DNA from: Enterovibrio calviensis DSM 14347
Lineage (GTDB): Bacteria; Pseudomonadota; Gammaproteobacteria; Enterobacterales; Vibrionaceae
DNA length: 64,000 bases
Direction: 5' to 3'
NCBI RefSeq assembly: GCF_000621165.1
Contig: NZ_JHZA01000018.1
Location: forward strand, 58,730 to 122,729
The notes below the pieces were generated by a model. That model was not told the origin of the DNA. It saw only the letters and a program-made list of their open reading frames with translations, and searched no databases. Shown in pieces: positions 53,590 through 62,098 of this stretch (its first letter is position 1; the number at the start of each line of letters is the position of its first letter). The position numbers were made by a program, and so were the translations under genes.

Positions 53590-55746
53590 TTAGAACTTAC
53601 CGTAGTAACCTTCTTTCAGCGCATCGTAAAGGTTAGCCGCCGAGTGAATTTCACCGTCGTACTCAATCTTTTCGTTGCCCTTCGCTTCGAAGGTAGAACC
53701 GTCTTCTAGCGCGAATACATACGTGGTGTTTTCAAGATCTTCTTCTTTCACCAATACGCCTTGGAACACTTCAGGGTTGAAGCGGAAAGTCGTACAGCCT
53801 TTCAGACCTTTATCGTAAGCATCCATGTAGATGTTTTTGAAGTCTTCAAACGGGAAGTCAGTCGGTACGTTAGCCGTCTTTGAAATCGAAGAGTCGATCC
53901 AACGTTGCGCTGCTGCTTGAACTTCAACGTGCTGACTTGGCGTAATGTCATCAGCAGTAATGAAGTACTCAGGCAATTGCTCGTCTTCTTTGGTGCTGTA
54001 TGGCATCGCTTTGGTGTTGATCAGTTCGCGATAAGCCAGCAATTCAAAGCTGAATACATCAACGCTTTCTTTCGATTTTTTACCCGGCTTAATCACGTTA
54101 CGCGTGTAGTGGTGAGCGAAGCTTGGCTCAATACCATTACTTGCATTGTTCGCTAGCGACAGTGAAATCGTTCCTGTCGGTGCGATGGAGCTGTGGTGAG
54201 TAAAGCGGCCGCCTTTTTCAACCAGTTTGGCAATCAAATCTGGGCGAATGTCGCCAATCTGCTGCATGTAACGGCTGTATTTAGCGTGAAGCACTTTACC
54301 TTTCACTTTGTCGCCGATCTTAATGCCATCCACTGCCATTTCAGGGCGTAGACGCAGCATTTTAGCGGTAACAACAAACTCTTGGTCCATGACCGGTGCA
54401 ACGCCTTTTTCTTCAGCGAGTGCCACAGCTTGTTCCCAACCCGTAATGGCCATTTCTTGCGAAACTTGCTCAGTGAACGCGATAGACGCAGCGCTGCCGT
54501 ATTTGTGGCGTAGCATAGTCAGCGTTGAGCCCAAGCCCAAGAAACCCATGCCGTGACGACGTTTGGTTTCAATCTCTTCACGTTGTTTCGCTAGTGGCAA
54601 TTGGTTGATCTCAACCACGTTGTCCAGCATACGTGTGAAGGTGGCAACAACCTTGCGGTACATTTCCCAATCGAACTTAGCATTCTCAGTGAACGGGTCA
54701 CGAACGAATTTGGTTAGGTTAACAGAACCAAGCAGACAAGCGCCGTATGGTGGAAGCGGTTGCTCGCCACACGGGTTGGTTGCACGAATCTCTTCGCAGA
54801 ACCAGTTGTTGTTCATCTGGTTTACTTTGTCGATCAGGATAAAGCCTGGTTCAGCGTAATCGTAGGTTGACGTCATGATGACGTTCCACAGGTTACGTGC
54901 TGGCATGGTGCGGTAGATCTTACATGCGATACGGCCAAGTTCGTCTTCAACAAAGCCTTCGCTGCTTGGCCAGTCAGCCCAAACAATGTTGGCATCGTTG
55001 TTTAGGTCAGTTTTGTCCTGACGTGCTTCTTTTTCTGTCACAGGGAAGATCAACTGCCATTCGCCGTCGTTCTTCACTGCTTCGATAAATTCTTCGTTGA
55101 TCAACAATGACAAGTTGAATTGACGTAGACGACCGTTTTCACGTTTTGCACGGATGAATTCCATCACATCAGGGTGACGGATATCCATGGTACCCATTTG
55201 CGCACCGCGACGTCCGCCAGCAGACGATACGGTAAAGCACATCTTGTCGTAGATATCCATGAACGACAGTGGGCCAGACGTGTAAGCGCCAGCACCAGAA
55301 ACGAATGCACCACGTGGGCGTAGGGTAGAGAAGTCGTAGCCAATACCACAGCCAGCTTTTAGCGTGAGGCCTGCTTCGTGAACCTTACCCAAGATGTCAT
55401 CCATTGAATCTTCAATGGTGCCACTCACCGTACAGTTGATGGTTGAGGTTGCTGGTTTGTGCTCGAAAGCGCCAGCGTTAGACGTAATGCGTCCTGCTGG
55501 GATAGCACCGTGGCGAAGCGCCCACAGAAATTCTTGATACCATTTATCTTGTACCGATTTTTCTTCGAGATCAGCTAGAGCACGAGCAACACGCTTGAAC
55601 GTATCATCGAGTGTTTCGTCGATTGCGTCACCGTGTTTGCTTTTTAAGCGGTACTTGCTGTCCCAGATTTCCATGGACGTATCTTGGTATGGAATTGCTA
55701 GAACACCAGTAAGTTCGATTTCAGAAGCTGACTTGGTTTTGGCCAT
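53590..55746 (-). CDS. nrdJa: Adenosylcobalamin-dependent ribonucleotide reductase, large subunit (NrdJa)
   Basis: A 718-residue catalytic subunit that reduces ribonucleotides using vitamin B12 as radical generator, independent of oxygen. The site NPCGEQPLPPYGACLLGSVN lies at residues 324-343 (N324, C326, E328), and the first redox cysteine is in INCTVSGTIEDS. There is no ATP-cone and no partner NrdB. It ends short because the C-terminal redox arm is on nrdJb. Start at ATG 55746; the TTG-start version adds four residues. Upstream NrdR boxes show repression when dNTPs are ample. Confidence 0.92.
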   Translation of the reverse strand: MAKTKSASEIELTGVLAIPYQDTSMEIWDSKYRLKSKHGDAIDETLDDTFKRVARALADLEEKSVQDKWYQEFLWALRHGAIPAGRITSNAGAFEHKPATSTINCTVSGTIEDSMDDILGKVHEAGLTLKAGCGIGYDFSTLRPRGAFVSGAGAYTSGPLSFMDIYDKMCFTVSSAGGRRGAQMGTMDIRHPDVMEFIRAKRENGRLRQFNLSLLINEEFIEAVKNDGEWQLIFPVTEKEARQDKTDLNNDANIVWADWPSSEGFVEDELGRIACKIYRTMPARNLWNVIMTSTYDYAEPGFILIDKVNQMNNNWFCEEIRATNPCGEQPLPPYGACLLGSVNLTKFVRDPFTENAKFDWEMYRKVVATFTRMLDNVVEINQLPLAKQREEIETKRRHGMGFLGLGSTLTMLRHKYGSAASIAFTEQVSQEMAITGWEQAVALAEEKGVAPVMDQEFVVTAKMLRLRPEMAVDGIKIGDKVKGKVLHAKYSRYMQQIGDIRPDLIAKLVEKGGRFTHHSSIAPTGTISLSLANNASNGIEPSFAHHYTRNVIKPGKKSKESVDVFSFELLAYRELINTKAMPYSTKEDEQLPEYFITADDITPSQHVEVQAAAQRWIDSSISKTANVPTDFPFEDFKNIYMDAYDKGLKGCTTFRFNPEVFQGVLVKEEDLENTTYVFALEDGSTFEAKGNEKIEYDGEIHSAANLYDALKEGYYGKF

Positions 55747-56364
55747 TATAAATTGCACCTCGAGAGTAATGCCGACTTGTTGAGCGAAACTTGGCCAAAG
55801 ACACTATATTGTGTCTCTGATTGGCAAGGGCGCAGATCAAACCACTATATCGTGTGATCTTCAAGTCTTGACAAGCACACTTTATCGAACAAATTTTACT
55901 TCTCTTTCTGCCACAGCGCGTTGTGTGTTCAAACTGTTCTGATAGTAAAACCAATAAGGGAGACATTGCCCAAAACTTGGTCACCTTCGTCACATCAGAT
56001 ACAGGCAGTGAAACGTTGCTGGTATGTTGTTGAAAGGTTGCCTTGCAAGGGTTTTGTTGATCTTTGGTCGTTTACTAAACGTGTAATAGGCAGCCAGTGA
56101 TTGATACCAAAAGGCTAACGCACACTTTTGACAAATAGCTTTTGTGTTTTCACGCCATGCTGGTATAAGCCTTTGCGAAATCACAGTTTTCCAATACATG
56201 GAGCACTGTGTTTGAAGACGGTCTACTATCTCTAAACGCGCACAATAAAGTTGCCAATGGACTGCGTATGTAAATACAATGTTTCGTTTGCGTGTGGGAA
56301 ATGCCAAGCGCGATATCAAATCAGCCTTGAGTAGCGAAATGAAAAGATTTGAGGAAAGGCGCTA
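55747..56364. other. Divergent control region of nrdJa and the HAD gene
   Basis: About 620 bp. The part near 55800-55860 holds the NrdR boxes. The minus-strand frame at 55990-56319 has odd composition and no ribosome site, so I do not count it as a gene. I looked for an AdoCbl riboswitch, which would suit nrdJ, and saw no convincing B12 box. Confidence 0.55.
55800..55857. promoter_or_regulatory. Pair of NrdR boxes before nrdJa
   Basis: ACACTATATTGTGT (55801-55814) is a nearly perfect NrdR box (ACACWATATWGTGT type); CACTATATCGTG (55843-55854) is the second. Their centres are 41 bp apart, four helical turns, on the same face as expected for cooperative NrdR binding. The usual spacing is three turns. 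Confidence 0.85.
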
Positions 56365-57045
56365 ATGAACCTGTTTATGCTAGATGTCGATGGTACGCTC
56401 ATCGATAATTATGATTTTGACTCCGATTGCTTCCGATCTGCAGTAGAAGAAGTGATGGGTATAGCGTTAACCGATGAGTGGGGGGCATTTACTAATGTCA
56501 CTGACGTCGGCATTTTAGACGAATTGATTGACCAAGAAGGTCTGCGCCATGAAAGAATGCGCATTCAAAGAGAAGTAAAAGCCCTGTTTTTGAGTAAACT
56601 GCGTGTTTATATTGCCAATAACGCCACCGAATTAGCGGCTACGCCGGGCGCGATTAAGTTCGTGAATGACATGAAATCTCACCCTAACGTGATTTTGGCG
56701 ATTGCGACAGGGGGCTGGGAAGAGTCGGCAAGAATGAAGCTGAAAGCTGCTGGTTTTGATGTCAGCGGTGTGAGCTTTGCATCTTGCTCAGATGCAATGA
56801 CACGCAGCGAAATCATGGCACTGGCTGCATTCCGTGCCAAACAAGATACAGGCGCTGTGTTTAGTCGCCGTGTGTATTTTGGTGACGGTGAATGGGACAA
56901 AATGGCAACCAGCACCTTAGGATATGAATTCGTTGCGGTAGGCACCAAAGTGCAGCACCACACGCGTATTCCTAACTTCGCTCACTACGATGCGATTTTT
57001 GGTAAGCTTGGTCTTAGTAATATGCTTAATGCCAAGTCCGCGTAA
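56365..57045 (+). CDS. HAD-superfamily hydrolase
   Basis: A 226-residue phosphatase-like protein of HAD subfamily IA. Motif I is MLDVDGT (D7 nucleophile, D9), motif II ATGG (threonine near 117), and motif IV YFGDGEWD. Motif III lysine lies in the SEIMALAAFRAKQ region. Acts on a small phosphorylated compound not deducible here. A very strong terminator follows. Confidence 0.87.
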   Translation: MNLFMLDVDGTLIDNYDFDSDCFRSAVEEVMGIALTDEWGAFTNVTDVGILDELIDQEGLRHERMRIQREVKALFLSKLRVYIANNATELAATPGAIKFVNDMKSHPNVILAIATGGWEESARMKLKAAGFDVSGVSFASCSDAMTRSEIMALAAFRAKQDTGAVFSRRVYFGDGEWDKMATSTLGYEFVAVGTKVQHHTRIPNFAHYDAIFGKLGLSNMLNAKSA

Positions 57046-57090
57046 GCATAGCTAACGCGAGATTGAACCCGGCTTACGCTGCGGTTAAAA

Positions 57091-57120
57091 CAAAAACAGC
57101 GCCCAACGGCGCTGTTTTTG
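57091..57120. terminator. Bidirectional terminator
   Basis: CAAAAACAGCGCC-CAAC-GGCGCTGTTTTTG is a perfect 13-bp inverted repeat between convergent genes. Confidence 0.95.
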
Positions 57121-57182
57121 TTTGTCCGTTGCTCATTGCCACATCTTGTCGTTATGAAAACCTCAAGATCTCACATCAAGGC

Positions 57183-58574
57183 TTAGATATTAGCGTGAGC
57201 AGATTTTTCAGACTGCTTAGCGAGTTTTGCTTTTAGTGCGTCAAAGTAGACCTTGGTTTCATCGGCCACGACATGGCGTAGCATGATCAAGCCGATGAGG
57301 TTAGGAATCGCCATTAAGCCGTTGACGATGTCAGCGAGTAGCCAAATCATGTCGAGCTTAATGAACGCGCCTGACAATACCAAGGCAACAAACACCAACT
57401 TGTAGGGCAGAACTGCTCGTTGACCAAATAAGTAAACGACGCAGCGTTCACCGTAGTAGTTCCAACCAAGAATCGTCGTGAAAGCAAAGAACATGAGGCC
57501 GATGGCAACAACAATAGGGCCGAAGTCTTGGTTCAAGCCAAGTGAAAACGCTTCAGTGGTCATGCGAGCGCCTTCAATATCCATCGACCACACACCTGTC
57601 AACACAAGCGCCAAACCCGTCATCGAACAAATCACAATGGTGTCGAGGAAGGTACCGACCATCGAAATCAGACCTTGGCGGACGCATGAGTTAGTTTGCG
57701 CCGATGCAGCAGCCATCGGCGCGCTGCCTAGACCTGATTCGTTTGAGAATACGCCGCGTGCTACGCCAGACTGAATAGCAAGCATGATGCTTGCACCGAC
57801 AAAACCACCAGTTGCTGCGGTTGTTGTAAACGCAGACTCAACAATCAAGCTAATCGCAGAAGGAATCGCGCTAGCGTGATTGAACAAAATGGCGACACAA
57901 GCCGTGACATAAACCACTGTCATCGTCGGGATGATTTTGCTGGCGATGCCTGCGATAGAGCGGATCCCACCAATGGTGACGGCTGCCACTAAGACAGTAA
58001 GCACGACTGCGGTGACATGATGCGGGACATTAAACGCGATATAACCAGCGTCAACGATGGCATTCACTTGTGGAAAAGTCCCGATACCAAAGCAGGCAAC
58101 ACCAATCGTGAAGAAAGCAAAAAGGCGAGCAAGCCATTTTTTGCCCGCACCTTTTTCAAGGTACAGCATCGGGCCGCCTAGCATGTTGCCGTTTTCATCT
58201 TGCTCGCGATATTTCACGGCAAGCAGACACTCAGCGTATTTGGTTGCCATGCCGAATAGAGCAGCCATCCACATCCAAAACAGCGCGCCAGGGCCGCCCA
58301 ATTTTATCGCGGTAGCAACACCGACAATGTTACCTGTACCAATGGTGGCTGATAGGGCCGTACATAACGCGGCGAAACTAGAGACATCGCCTTTGTCTTT
58401 CACGCCTTTTTCTTTGGTGAAAAGGTATGTGAGTGCAAGAGGCAGTTTGAAAAATTGAATGGCACCAAGACGGAAGGTGAAATATACCCCCGTTCCCACT
58501 AGCAATAGCAGCAGAGGTGGACCCCAGACAAGGTTGTCGATGGTTTGAAGAAAGTTATAAAGTGAATGGTTCAT
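57183..58574 (-). CDS. Alanine/glycine:cation symporter, AGCS family
   Basis: A 463-residue inner-membrane Na+ symporter with about ten helices. Hallmarks: ATIGTGNIVGVATAIKLGGPGA, given here in part as GTGNIVGVATAIKLGGPGA, and the segment FSNESGLGSAPMAAASAQT. Uptake of alanine or glycine is expected. The tandem glycine riboswitch in the leader argues strongly for glycine as a substrate, as for V. cholerae VC1422. Confidence 0.92.
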   Translation of the reverse strand: MNHSLYNFLQTIDNLVWGPPLLLLLVGTGVYFTFRLGAIQFFKLPLALTYLFTKEKGVKDKGDVSSFAALCTALSATIGTGNIVGVATAIKLGGPGALFWMWMAALFGMATKYAECLLAVKYREQDENGNMLGGPMLYLEKGAGKKWLARLFAFFTIGVACFGIGTFPQVNAIVDAGYIAFNVPHHVTAVVLTVLVAAVTIGGIRSIAGIASKIIPTMTVVYVTACVAILFNHASAIPSAISLIVESAFTTTAATGGFVGASIMLAIQSGVARGVFSNESGLGSAPMAAASAQTNSCVRQGLISMVGTFLDTIVICSMTGLALVLTGVWSMDIEGARMTTEAFSLGLNQDFGPIVVAIGLMFFAFTTILGWNYYGERCVVYLFGQRAVLPYKLVFVALVLSGAFIKLDMIWLLADIVNGLMAIPNLIGLIMLRHVVADETKVYFDALKAKLAKQSEKSAHANI

Positions 58575-58629
58575 GATTCCCCCTTTAATGCCAAGCTTTC
58601 AATGAAAAGTGATGAAAGTGTGGGCTTAA

Positions 58630-58696
58630 ATTAAAAGGAGGAGAATAGCTGCACAAAGCAGCACTAAAGCGCAAGCTATAGTGCAGTTTTCTCCTC
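58630..58696 (-). terminator. Riboswitch expression platform (long hairpin)
   Basis: On the minus strand GAGGAGAA (58696-58689) pairs with TTCTCCTC (58645-58638) and CTGCAC (58686-58681 region) with GTGCAG, followed by CTTTTAATTT. Four bases of its 5' arm (58693-58696) are also the 3' strand of helix P1 of the second glycine aptamer, so the two structures compete. Confidence 0.75.
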
Positions 58697-58918
58697 TGTC
58701 CTTTTGCCTGAGAGTTTCACTCAAAAATACGTTCATTAAGAAATGAGGGTAAATTGAGTTTGCTCCTTCGGCGGATAGGTCGTGCCTATCTCTCTCCAGA
58801 GGCTCCTCCAACAACAGTCCATACTCAGGTGCAAATGCACCAACGAGTGCCTGAAAGATTTACTTCTTCGGCGGATGGCAAAGGCCATCTCTCTCCTGCT
58901 GTCTTCAACGGAACGTCA
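58686..58918 (-). ncRNA. Tandem glycine riboswitch
   Basis: Read on the minus strand, two aptamers follow each other. Each contains GGAGAGA, a variable hairpin (GATGGC...GCCATC in the first, GATAGGC...GCCTATC in the second), the core CCGCCGAAG and a CAGGC-type P3 element. The first ends with GGACTG, the second with AGGACAGAGG. The second P1 pairs CCTCTG (58802-58797) with CAGAGG (58698-58693). This is the classic two-domain glycine riboswitch that binds glycine and controls the symporter downstream. Aptamer 1 spans about 58817-58918 and aptamer 2 about 58690-58806. Confidence 0.94.
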
Positions 58919-59231
58919 AATTGTCGATAGCATCATAGATCACAAAAAATCGAATGCAACGTAAAATAGTGAGTTGGATTAACTTTCAGGCTGAGATGGG
59001 TGAAACTGATGATTTATGTTAACGAAATGTACTCGCTTTGATAATTAAAAACGAGGCCAAGCACAAAACTTCATCAATTGGGTGCGCAGAACCATGGGGA
59101 AATTACTATCTTAATAGTGAGACAAATAGACGCGGGCATGTTATCGCAACGCTTGAAGGTTCCCCCTATAACACTCAAGTTTTCTCTGCCGCTGCCGATA
59201 AATCTTTATCAAAGTAATCATACGATTAGAA

Positions 59232-60386
59232 ATGACCACGTTTAATGAACTACTCGGTACCAAGCCGGGTGACACTGAATCTACAGTGAAGCAACGCTAT
59301 AAGCTGCTTTCAACGCGAGTCCATCCTGACAAAGGTGGGTCGAAAGCGTTGATGCAGCTTGTTAGGCATGCTTACGACAATATTGTGAAAGGGAGGGGTG
59401 AGAGTGCCTTATCCGTTCCTGCTGCCGCGTCTGCTGGTGGCGCAAATTCGTTGGCCTTGGAGCGCGAGTTGTCACGGGTCAAAAAGGATCGTGATGAACT
59501 TGAGGCGTTAAACCAGCTGCTAAAAGTGCAACTCAGCCAAGCGCAGAAAGGGCAGAGCATCGGTGCGAACATCAATGCGAGTGCAGACTTTTCTCGAAAA
59601 GTAGCTCAACTCGAAGGTGAACTTGTCCTGTTGAAAGAAGAACGTAATCGTCTTGCTCATCAAAAAGAGAGCGCGATTGCGGAACAGAATAAGCTGGCCG
59701 GTGAGCTACGTCGTGCTTTGTCTGATAACGAAGTCATGGAAACGGAGTTGGACAGGAAGTCGGGATTGAAAATGCCCGGTTTGCTTATTTGGGCACAGAA
59801 ATTTTGGCTTCCGGCCATGGCAATGTCATCTCTCGTGATTGTTGTGGCACTGAGTGTGAAAATGATCGACTGGTCATTTGTAACCGTATGGTTTGATGAG
59901 AAGCCTCCAGAGGCCGCAGCACCAGTTGTTCGAGTCGTCCATGCGAAACCGAGCGAGAAAGTCTTGCCGTTAGCAGAGAGCGACGCCATGGACACAGAGA
60001 TGACAGAAGACGAAACACGTGCTTTACCGTTTTTGAAGCTGACACAGCAAACGGGTATATGGTCTCTGGCGTCATACACGGAATCGAACCAACCCTACAT
60101 TGCGATAAGAAGCGACAATGGTTCTTATATCGTCAACGATTGTTCAGGTGATTTTCGCTTGTATCTCAACAAACCTTACAAGCCACTCCGTGTTGCTGCT
60201 AACTTGATATATCAACATCAAAATCAGCACTTTCACGTATACAGAATCCCTTATGGACAAGGGTCATCACCGAAGAGTTGGACACAAAGCCGGAAGTTGA
60301 AAATCAACGAAGAATATTTTACGAGTCAGGCATTTACGTCGAGCCGCGTGGAACTACTGGATCAGTGTCAAAAAATAACGTTGTAA
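59232..60386 (+). CDS. Membrane-anchored J-domain protein
   Basis: A 384-residue protein. Residues 1-52 form a J domain with HPD at 31-33 (VHPDKGG), which would stimulate an Hsp70. Two coiled-coil stretches follow (about 74-105 and 118-172). A single membrane helix (191-210) separates these from a periplasmic C-terminal domain of about 170 residues with three cysteine residues (NDCSGDF, DQCQK). The J domain faces the cytoplasm and could recruit DnaK to the membrane. I do not recognise the periplasmic part. The next gene lies 65 bp on, in the same direction. Confidence 0.82.
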   Translation: MTTFNELLGTKPGDTESTVKQRYKLLSTRVHPDKGGSKALMQLVRHAYDNIVKGRGESALSVPAAASAGGANSLALERELSRVKKDRDELEALNQLLKVQLSQAQKGQSIGANINASADFSRKVAQLEGELVLLKEERNRLAHQKESAIAEQNKLAGELRRALSDNEVMETELDRKSGLKMPGLLIWAQKFWLPAMAMSSLVIVVALSVKMIDWSFVTVWFDEKPPEAAAPVVRVVHAKPSEKVLPLAESDAMDTEMTEDETRALPFLKLTQQTGIWSLASYTESNQPYIAIRSDNGSYIVNDCSGDFRLYLNKPYKPLRVAANLIYQHQNQHFHVYRIPYGQGSSPKSWTQSRKLKINEEYFTSQAFTSSRVELLDQCQKITL

Positions 60387-60451
60387 CAAGCATGAAGGCA
60401 TATTTAGATATAACCTTATAAATAACTGAAAGATAAGGATCATAACCGTCG

Positions 60452-61606
60452 ATGACAGGTGAGAGTTACCTTCTACAAGCATTGAAGCCAATTCGCCAAG
60501 ATGTCCCATCGGGCGTAATGGCTCGTCAGCGTCTTGTGGTCAGTGATTGTGTCAGTGTTAAAGGCTTGGTCACGGGCATCGGTATCCCCGAATGGTCTGA
60601 CGGTAACGAACCTGCGAAGAACGATGCCAGCGTGGTGACAACGTTAATGCATTCTGGTTGCAAACTGTTGGGTAAAACCCAGTCTGATGATTTTGGTACC
60701 AGTATTAGCGGCCAGAATCCTTTCTTAGCCAACCTCAAAAACCCTATCTTGCCAAATATTCGTTTAGGTGGGTCTTCTTCTGGTGCAGCAATTGCCGTGG
60801 CGAAAGGCGCTGCCACCTTGGGTATTGGTAACGACTGTTGTGGCGGTGTTTTGATCCCCGCGTCATATTGCCACTTGTTTGGTTATCGCCCGTCGCAAGG
60901 CATGGTCGATTTACGCGGCGTCGCAGCGTTGTCGCCATCATTTGATGCGATTGGTTTTATGACAAAACAACTGCCAATCTTGCAGCAAGTGGCAGAAAAA
61001 TGTTGGACCAAGCCCGCCAAAGCCGTTCAACTCAAATCGATCAAATACGCGACATCTCTGTTTCAGGAACTTCTCCCAATTGAAGCCATGTTGGAATGGG
61101 AGATCACAATGAAGGAAAGTAATGTCTCTGTGGAACATGTTCCGAGCTTTAGTAAGCTTGCGCTGACTCAAGCTCATAACATCCATACGGTGATGCTTGG
61201 GCGAGAAGTCGACTTGCAGTATGGACAATGGTTTGATGTTCACAAGCCCAAGCTTTCTGACGAAACGGTAGAGCACTTAGAGCGTATACGAGGCAACAGC
61301 TTTAAAGAGTTTGTGGTCACTAAAAAGAAAAGAGAGCTGTTTAGTCACAATATGCAGGGCTTCTTTTCAAGCGGCGAAGTGTTAATGATTCCTACCTCTC
61401 CGGGGCAATCGCCTGATGAGATGTTCGTTGATGAAACCTTTTTACTCAATCAACGCCGGCTTTATGCCATTGCCGAAGTGGCTGGCTTAGCGCAACTTAC
61501 AATTCCTTTTGTGACTGTTGGTGGCGCACCGATGGGCATTTCATTCCTGGCCCATCACGGTGAAGACCGCTTGCTTTTTGACGCAGCGAGTCGCTGGTTA
61601 ATCTAG
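60452..61606 (+). CDS. Amidase-signature family homologue, catalytic residues lost
   Basis: A 384-residue member of the amidase-signature family (GatA/AtzF type), shorter than the usual 450-500. Family features are clear: LGKTQSDDFGTSISGQNPF, LGGSSSGAAIAVAKGAATLG and IPASYCHLFGYRPSQG. The active-site triad is not: the lysine of the VKD motif is S31 (VVSDCVSVKG), and the nucleophile in the DTGGS motif is G132 (DCCGGV). Only the cis-serine in GGSSSG remains. It should be inactive as an amidase by the known mechanism, so a binding or structural role is likely. The gene is intact and follows the J-domain gene. Confidence 0.85.
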   Translation: MTGESYLLQALKPIRQDVPSGVMARQRLVVSDCVSVKGLVTGIGIPEWSDGNEPAKNDASVVTTLMHSGCKLLGKTQSDDFGTSISGQNPFLANLKNPILPNIRLGGSSSGAAIAVAKGAATLGIGNDCCGGVLIPASYCHLFGYRPSQGMVDLRGVAALSPSFDAIGFMTKQLPILQQVAEKCWTKPAKAVQLKSIKYATSLFQELLPIEAMLEWEITMKESNVSVEHVPSFSKLALTQAHNIHTVMLGREVDLQYGQWFDVHKPKLSDETVEHLERIRGNSFKEFVVTKKKRELFSHNMQGFFSSGEVLMIPTSPGQSPDEMFVDETFLLNQRRLYAIAEVAGLAQLTIPFVTVGGAPMGISFLAHHGEDRLLFDAASRWLI

Positions 61607-62098
61607 TCATTTTTTTTCATTTTATTGCTAAATTCCTTTCATTCACTTCTGTGTAACATAGTGATGTGCATACAGTTTAATGCCTCACTATGCACTCAAT
61701 TTTTGCACATTAAATCATGCGAAAAAAACATCGTGAATTGGCATTAGGTCAAGAAAAATTTATTTTTTCGATGTTTTTAATTTAACTTATTGTTTTTAAT
61801 GTAAATTAAAGCATATGGCCTGTCGCTAACCTATCAACAGATTCTGTGGATAACCACGTGAATTATTTGGGGGGTTGATTTTTAATTGATTGAATTTAAA
61901 TGATTAATTTTGATTCATAAAGCTTGATTCAGGCTAGTGAGCGTTGTGAATGGTTTTATGTTAACAATTCACACGTTAAGTGATGACGTTTTGTTTCAAA
62001 TTGCACGTATGTCTTGGTGTTTTTTACTCAAAAAGAAAGAGAGGTAAGTGGTAAAACTTGCCTCTCTTTGGTGTTTTGGGATCGCTATTTAGAATTGA
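61607..62098. other. A/T-rich gap with a DnaA-box match
   Basis: Nearly 490 bp between convergent genes, very A/T-rich from 61670 to 61980, with no gene seen. TGTGGATAA at 61845-61853 is the exact complement of the DnaA box TTATCCACA; I found no second box or 13-mers, so this is not called an origin. Terminator at the right end is listed apart. Confidence 0.5.
62036..62069 (-). terminator. Terminator of the TSP3-repeat gene
   Basis: Stem AAAGAGAGG/CCTCTCTTT with extra AAGT/ACTT pairing, followed on the minus strand by CTTTTTGAG. It lies 30 bp past the stop. Confidence 0.87.

Noticed and set aside
55990..56319. Minus-strand frame of 109 codons between nrdJa and the HAD gene
   Set aside because: Composition unlike the neighbouring genes, no ribosome site, and it occupies the divergent promoter region.
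55747..56364. Possible cobalamin riboswitch before nrdJa
   Set aside because: I saw no B12-box-like core or the surrounding helices; only NrdR boxes were convincing.
61607..62098. Possible replication origin
   Set aside because: One DnaA box only, no iterons, no rctB or dnaA genes nearby.
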